A stretch of DNA of 5,889 nucleotides. Source: Spirochaetaceae bacterium (GTDB lineage Bacteria; Spirochaetota; Spirochaetia; Treponematales; Treponemataceae). Location: positions 1 through 5,889 of the forward strand of contig JAITWB010000065.1 in assembly GCA_031285525.1 (NCBI GenBank), in the 5' to 3' direction. The position numbers were made by a program, and so were the translations under genes. A model generated the notes under the pieces. The model was not told the DNA's origin and made no database searches. It was given only the letters and a program-made list of their open reading frames with translations. Positions 3,732-5,889 of this stretch are shown piece after piece (the stretch's first letter is position 1; the number at the start of each line of letters is the position of its first letter).

Positions 3732-5889
3732 TGAAAGGAATGATATCTGTATATACTGGTATGAAAAAAGCAGCCCTGTTTGTACTCCTGAGCTGCGCTT
3801 TGCTCCCGGTGTTTGGGGCGGAAGCAGATATACTCCCGGTGGAGCGGTTTGCCCTCTATGTGGCTTCGAATCAGGGCGGAAACGGACGGAGTACCCTCAA
3901 GTATGCCGGTACCGATGCGTATAAGCTCGAAAATGCCATGCGGGAACTCGGCGGTGTGAGCGCCGGGAACAGTATGGTTTTGGTGGATCCCAAAAGAGGG
4001 GATCTGGAGCGGGCTTTTGCGTCTTTTAATACCCGGGTGGAGAATGTAAAGGACAGTTCCAAGAGAACGGAGTTTCTTTTCTATTATTCAGGTCACTCGG
4101 ATGAATATGATTTGATCTTGGGGAACGATAAGTACTCCTATCCTGAACTTAAACAGACCCTTTCAGCGGTTCCGGCGGACGTTCATGTGGTGATGTTGGA
4201 TTCCTGTTTTTCCGGCAGTTTTATCCGGGTAAAGGGTGGTTCCCAGCAGAAACCCTTCCTTATGGATGATTCCGCTGTCGTAAAGGGACACGCATATCTT
4301 TCGTCCAGTTCCGAGTCAGAAGCTTCTCAGGAGTCGGATTCGATTCAGGCTTCTTACTTTACCCATGCATTGGTGACCGGTCTCCGGGGCGCGGCGGACA
4401 GCTCCTCCGACGGCAAGGTTTCCCTGAATGAGTTGTATCATTACGCCTATAATGAAACCCTAGCCCGGACTGAATTCAGTATGGCAGGCCCTCAGCATCC
4501 GTCGTATAATTATACCCTGGTCGGTTCCGGGGACTTGGTGATGACCGATATCGCTGCGGGGGATGCGGCGATCGTCCTCGATTCTGTTCAGGCTGGGAAG
4601 TTCTTTGTGCGGACCACCGATGGAACTCTGGTTGCAGAGGTGAATAAAGTCTTTGGTACCACTATGGCTTTGGCGCTTCCTGCGGGAAAATATGCAGTGT
4701 CCTGTGTGACCGACGGCTGGACAGCCCAGACTATTATTCAGCTCAAGTCTGGAGAGCGGTTCCTTCTGGAGCGTTCCGATTTTACCGAGATTATTCCTGA
4801 GTCTACCAGACGCCGGGGCGCTGACGATGGTGTCATTGTTGCGGAGGAAGTTCCTGCTGAAGAACCCGAAGATGCAGAGGTTGAAGAAAAGCATTTGTTT
4901 TTCTATATAGGTCTTTTTAATCCCGTGTCCTTTCCCTGGGGCGGTAACTATAGTTCCAATATAGCCCTCAGTCTTTTGTACGGAAAGAATCATGATATTA
5001 CCGGTCTTCAGGGAAACTATTTCATGGGGCGTATAACAGGAGATCTGTTGGGAGTACAAGGTTCTGCGTTCATGTCCATAATTGACGGAAGGGTGAGAGG
5101 TTTACAGGGCTCCGGTTTTATGAACATCGCCAATGGCGACGGTATTTTGGGTGTTCAGGGTGCGGGATTCATGAATATCAATAAGGGCTATATTCACGGT
5201 CTCCAGGGCGCTGGTTTTATGAACATTACCAGCGGTGAGATTCGGGGTGTTCAGGGCGCAGGCTTTATGAATATCAATAACGGCGGATTCGTTGGTATCC
5301 AGGGTGCGGGATTTATGAATATCGCCAAAGGTGACGGCGGCGGTATCCAGGGCGCAGGCTTTATGAATATCAACAACGGCGCCTTCGCCGGTATCCAGAG
5401 TGCGGGATTCATGAATATCATGAAAGGTCACGGTAAGGGTATACAGGCTGCAGGGTTCCTGAATATTGCAGATGAGTTTAGCGGACTCCAGTTGGGTATA
5501 ATCAACATTGCGGATGAGCTCCACGGTGCGCCCATTGGTCTTTTTAACTTTATCAAGGGCGGAATCATGTCCCCTGCGGTATATGTGGATAACCAGCAGA
5601 ATCTCTATCTCCAGTATCAGGGCGGTACTAACTGGTTCTATACCACCTGGTTTGTGGGAGCCCCCTGGGATTTCCAGTTTGACCAGCTTGTTTACGGCGC
5701 AGGTATCGGCGCCCGGCTGCAGCTTGGACGGATGTTATCCTTTGATTTCGAGATCCTCTCCAAGCAATACGTGAATCTTGCAGAGGTAAAGGAGTCCTTT
5801 GAAAACGGTGCGACTTATCAGTGGAAGGATGTCAATGCCCAGGTTCCGGGAGCACGGGTTGCACTGAACCTGTCTTTCGCCAAGCATTT
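3731..5889 (+). CDS. exported caspase-family (peptidase C14) protease with 16-residue surface-type repeats, 3' end outside window
   Basis: The frame is open from ATG 3731 to the right edge (719 residues, no stop). Residues 1-30 are a signal peptide with an unusually long n-region: MKGMISVYTGMKK, then hydrophobic ALFVLLSCALLPVFGA. LLSC is a poor lipobox, so signal peptidase I is favoured. Residues 36-275 are a caspase-like C14 domain. The catalytic His is His122 in FYYSGHSD and the catalytic Cys is Cys159 in VVMLDSCFSG, each after a hydrophobic strand. Family-typical segments AYLSSSSESEASQESDS and SYFTHALVTGLRGAAD follow. Residues 223-234 (DSSSDGKVSLNE) fit an EF-hand-like calcium loop. Residues 278-350 look like a small beta-sandwich and 364-387 form a Glu-rich linker. 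From 425 to about 600 run 16-residue repeats of the type G-[IV]-Q-G-A-G-F-M-N-I, ending in an L-G-I-I-N-I / I-G-L-F-N-F form. These resemble the Leptospira LA_2272-type surface repeats (from memory). The remainder (600-719) is aromatic and strand-rich, consistent with an outer-membrane or surface beta domain. Substrate unknown. Confidence 0.85.
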   Translation, partial: MKGMISVYTGMKKAALFVLLSCALLPVFGAEADILPVERFALYVASNQGGNGRSTLKYAGTDAYKLENAMRELGGVSAGNSMVLVDPKRGDLERAFASFNTRVENVKDSSKRTEFLFYYSGHSDEYDLILGNDKYSYPELKQTLSAVPADVHVVMLDSCFSGSFIRVKGGSQQKPFLMDDSAVVKGHAYLSSSSESEASQESDSIQASYFTHALVTGLRGAADSSSDGKVSLNELYHYAYNETLARTEFSMAGPQHPSYNYTLVGSGDLVMTDIAAGDAAIVLDSVQAGKFFVRTTDGTLVAEVNKVFGTTMALALPAGKYAVSCVTDGWTAQTIIQLKSGERFLLERSDFTEIIPESTRRRGADDGVIVAEEVPAEEPEDAEVEEKHLFFYIGLFNPVSFPWGGNYSSNIALSLLYGKNHDITGLQGNYFMGRITGDLLGVQGSAFMSIIDGRVRGLQGSGFMNIANGDGILGVQGAGFMNINKGYIHGLQGAGFMNITSGEIRGVQGAGFMNINNGGFVGIQGAGFMNIAKGDGGGIQGAGFMNINNGAFAGIQSAGFMNIMKGHGKGIQAAGFLNIADEFSGLQLGIINIADELHGAPIGLFNFIKGGIMSPAVYVDNQQNLYLQYQGGTNWFYTTWFVGAPWDFQFDQLVYGAGIGARLQLGRMLSFDFEILSKQYVNLAEVKESFENGATYQWKDVNAQVPGARVALNLSFAKH
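5003..5524 (+). repeat. in-frame tandem repeat array, 48-bp unit (16 residues), about 11 units
   Basis: Units begin at 5003, 5051, 5099, 5150, 5198, 5246, 5294, 5342, 5390, 5438 and 5483. Most are exactly 48 bp; the exceptions are 51 bp (5099), 45 bp (5438) and 42 bp (5483). The consensus is G-[IVL]-Q-G-A-G-F-M-N-I-x-x-G-x-x-x. The first two units and the last two are the most diverged. Units 5246 and 5342 differ at 7 of 48 bases and units 5294 and 5390 at 10 of 48, whereas neighbours 5246 and 5294 differ at 16. This shows a 96-bp higher-order period. The array codes for the C-terminal beta region of the caspase-family protein. Confidence 0.9.

Noticed and set aside
4460..5059. Minus-strand open frame of 199 codons opposite the caspase gene
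   Set aside because: No domain, and the plus frame is open throughout with clear C14 motifs and a continuous domain order.
5102..5524. Minus-strand open frame with repeated D-I-H-K/E-S-R-T-L-D-T motifs
   Set aside because: It is the antisense reading of the 48-bp coding repeats; its periodicity is fully explained by the plus-strand gene.
5003..5524. CRISPR-like array
   Set aside because: The repeats are contiguous without unique spacers, are in frame and encode a regular protein repeat.

Overview
The window is a chromosomal stretch of moderate GC content and high coding density. It most likely comes from a spirochaete, perhaps a Treponema- or Leptospira-like lineage. That guess rests on a relaxed-lipobox lipoprotein and on a surface-repeat protein of a type I associate with Leptospira and relatives. 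No rRNA or species marker is present, so the assignment is tentative. I see no tRNA, CRISPR array or insertion sequence.

Left edge (1-531): the 3' end of a DEDDh-type 3'-5' exonuclease gene (+) converges on a 58-residue zinc-ribbon protein gene (-), with two bases between their stop codons. Positions 532-671 form a 140-bp divergent intergenic region. It holds ribosome binding sites for both flanking genes, an A/T-rich hairpin, an inverted repeat and a 12-bp palindrome, and is the obvious place for the main promoter and operator.

Right part (672-5889): five genes on the + strand form a tight operon. They are (i) a DUF4097 beta-helix protein without a convincing export signal, (ii) a DUF4097 lipoprotein, (iii) an ECF-type sigma factor, (iv) a single-pass membrane protein that is probably its anti-sigma factor, with a DUF4384-like outer domain, and (v) an exported caspase-family (C14) protease. 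The protease carries a His/Cys dyad, an EF-hand-like loop, a beta-sandwich, an acidic linker and a 16-residue repeat array leading to a beta-rich C-terminus. It runs off the right edge. Genes ii/iii and iv/v share one base (TAATG), and iii/iv overlap by four bases (ATGA).

Working model (inference): the membrane protein senses an envelope condition and releases the sigma factor. The sigma factor then transcribes the operon, including a lipid-anchored beta-helix protein and an exported, possibly surface-displayed, caspase-like protease. The pairing of an ECF switch with an exported caspase fused to surface repeats is the most notable system in the window.
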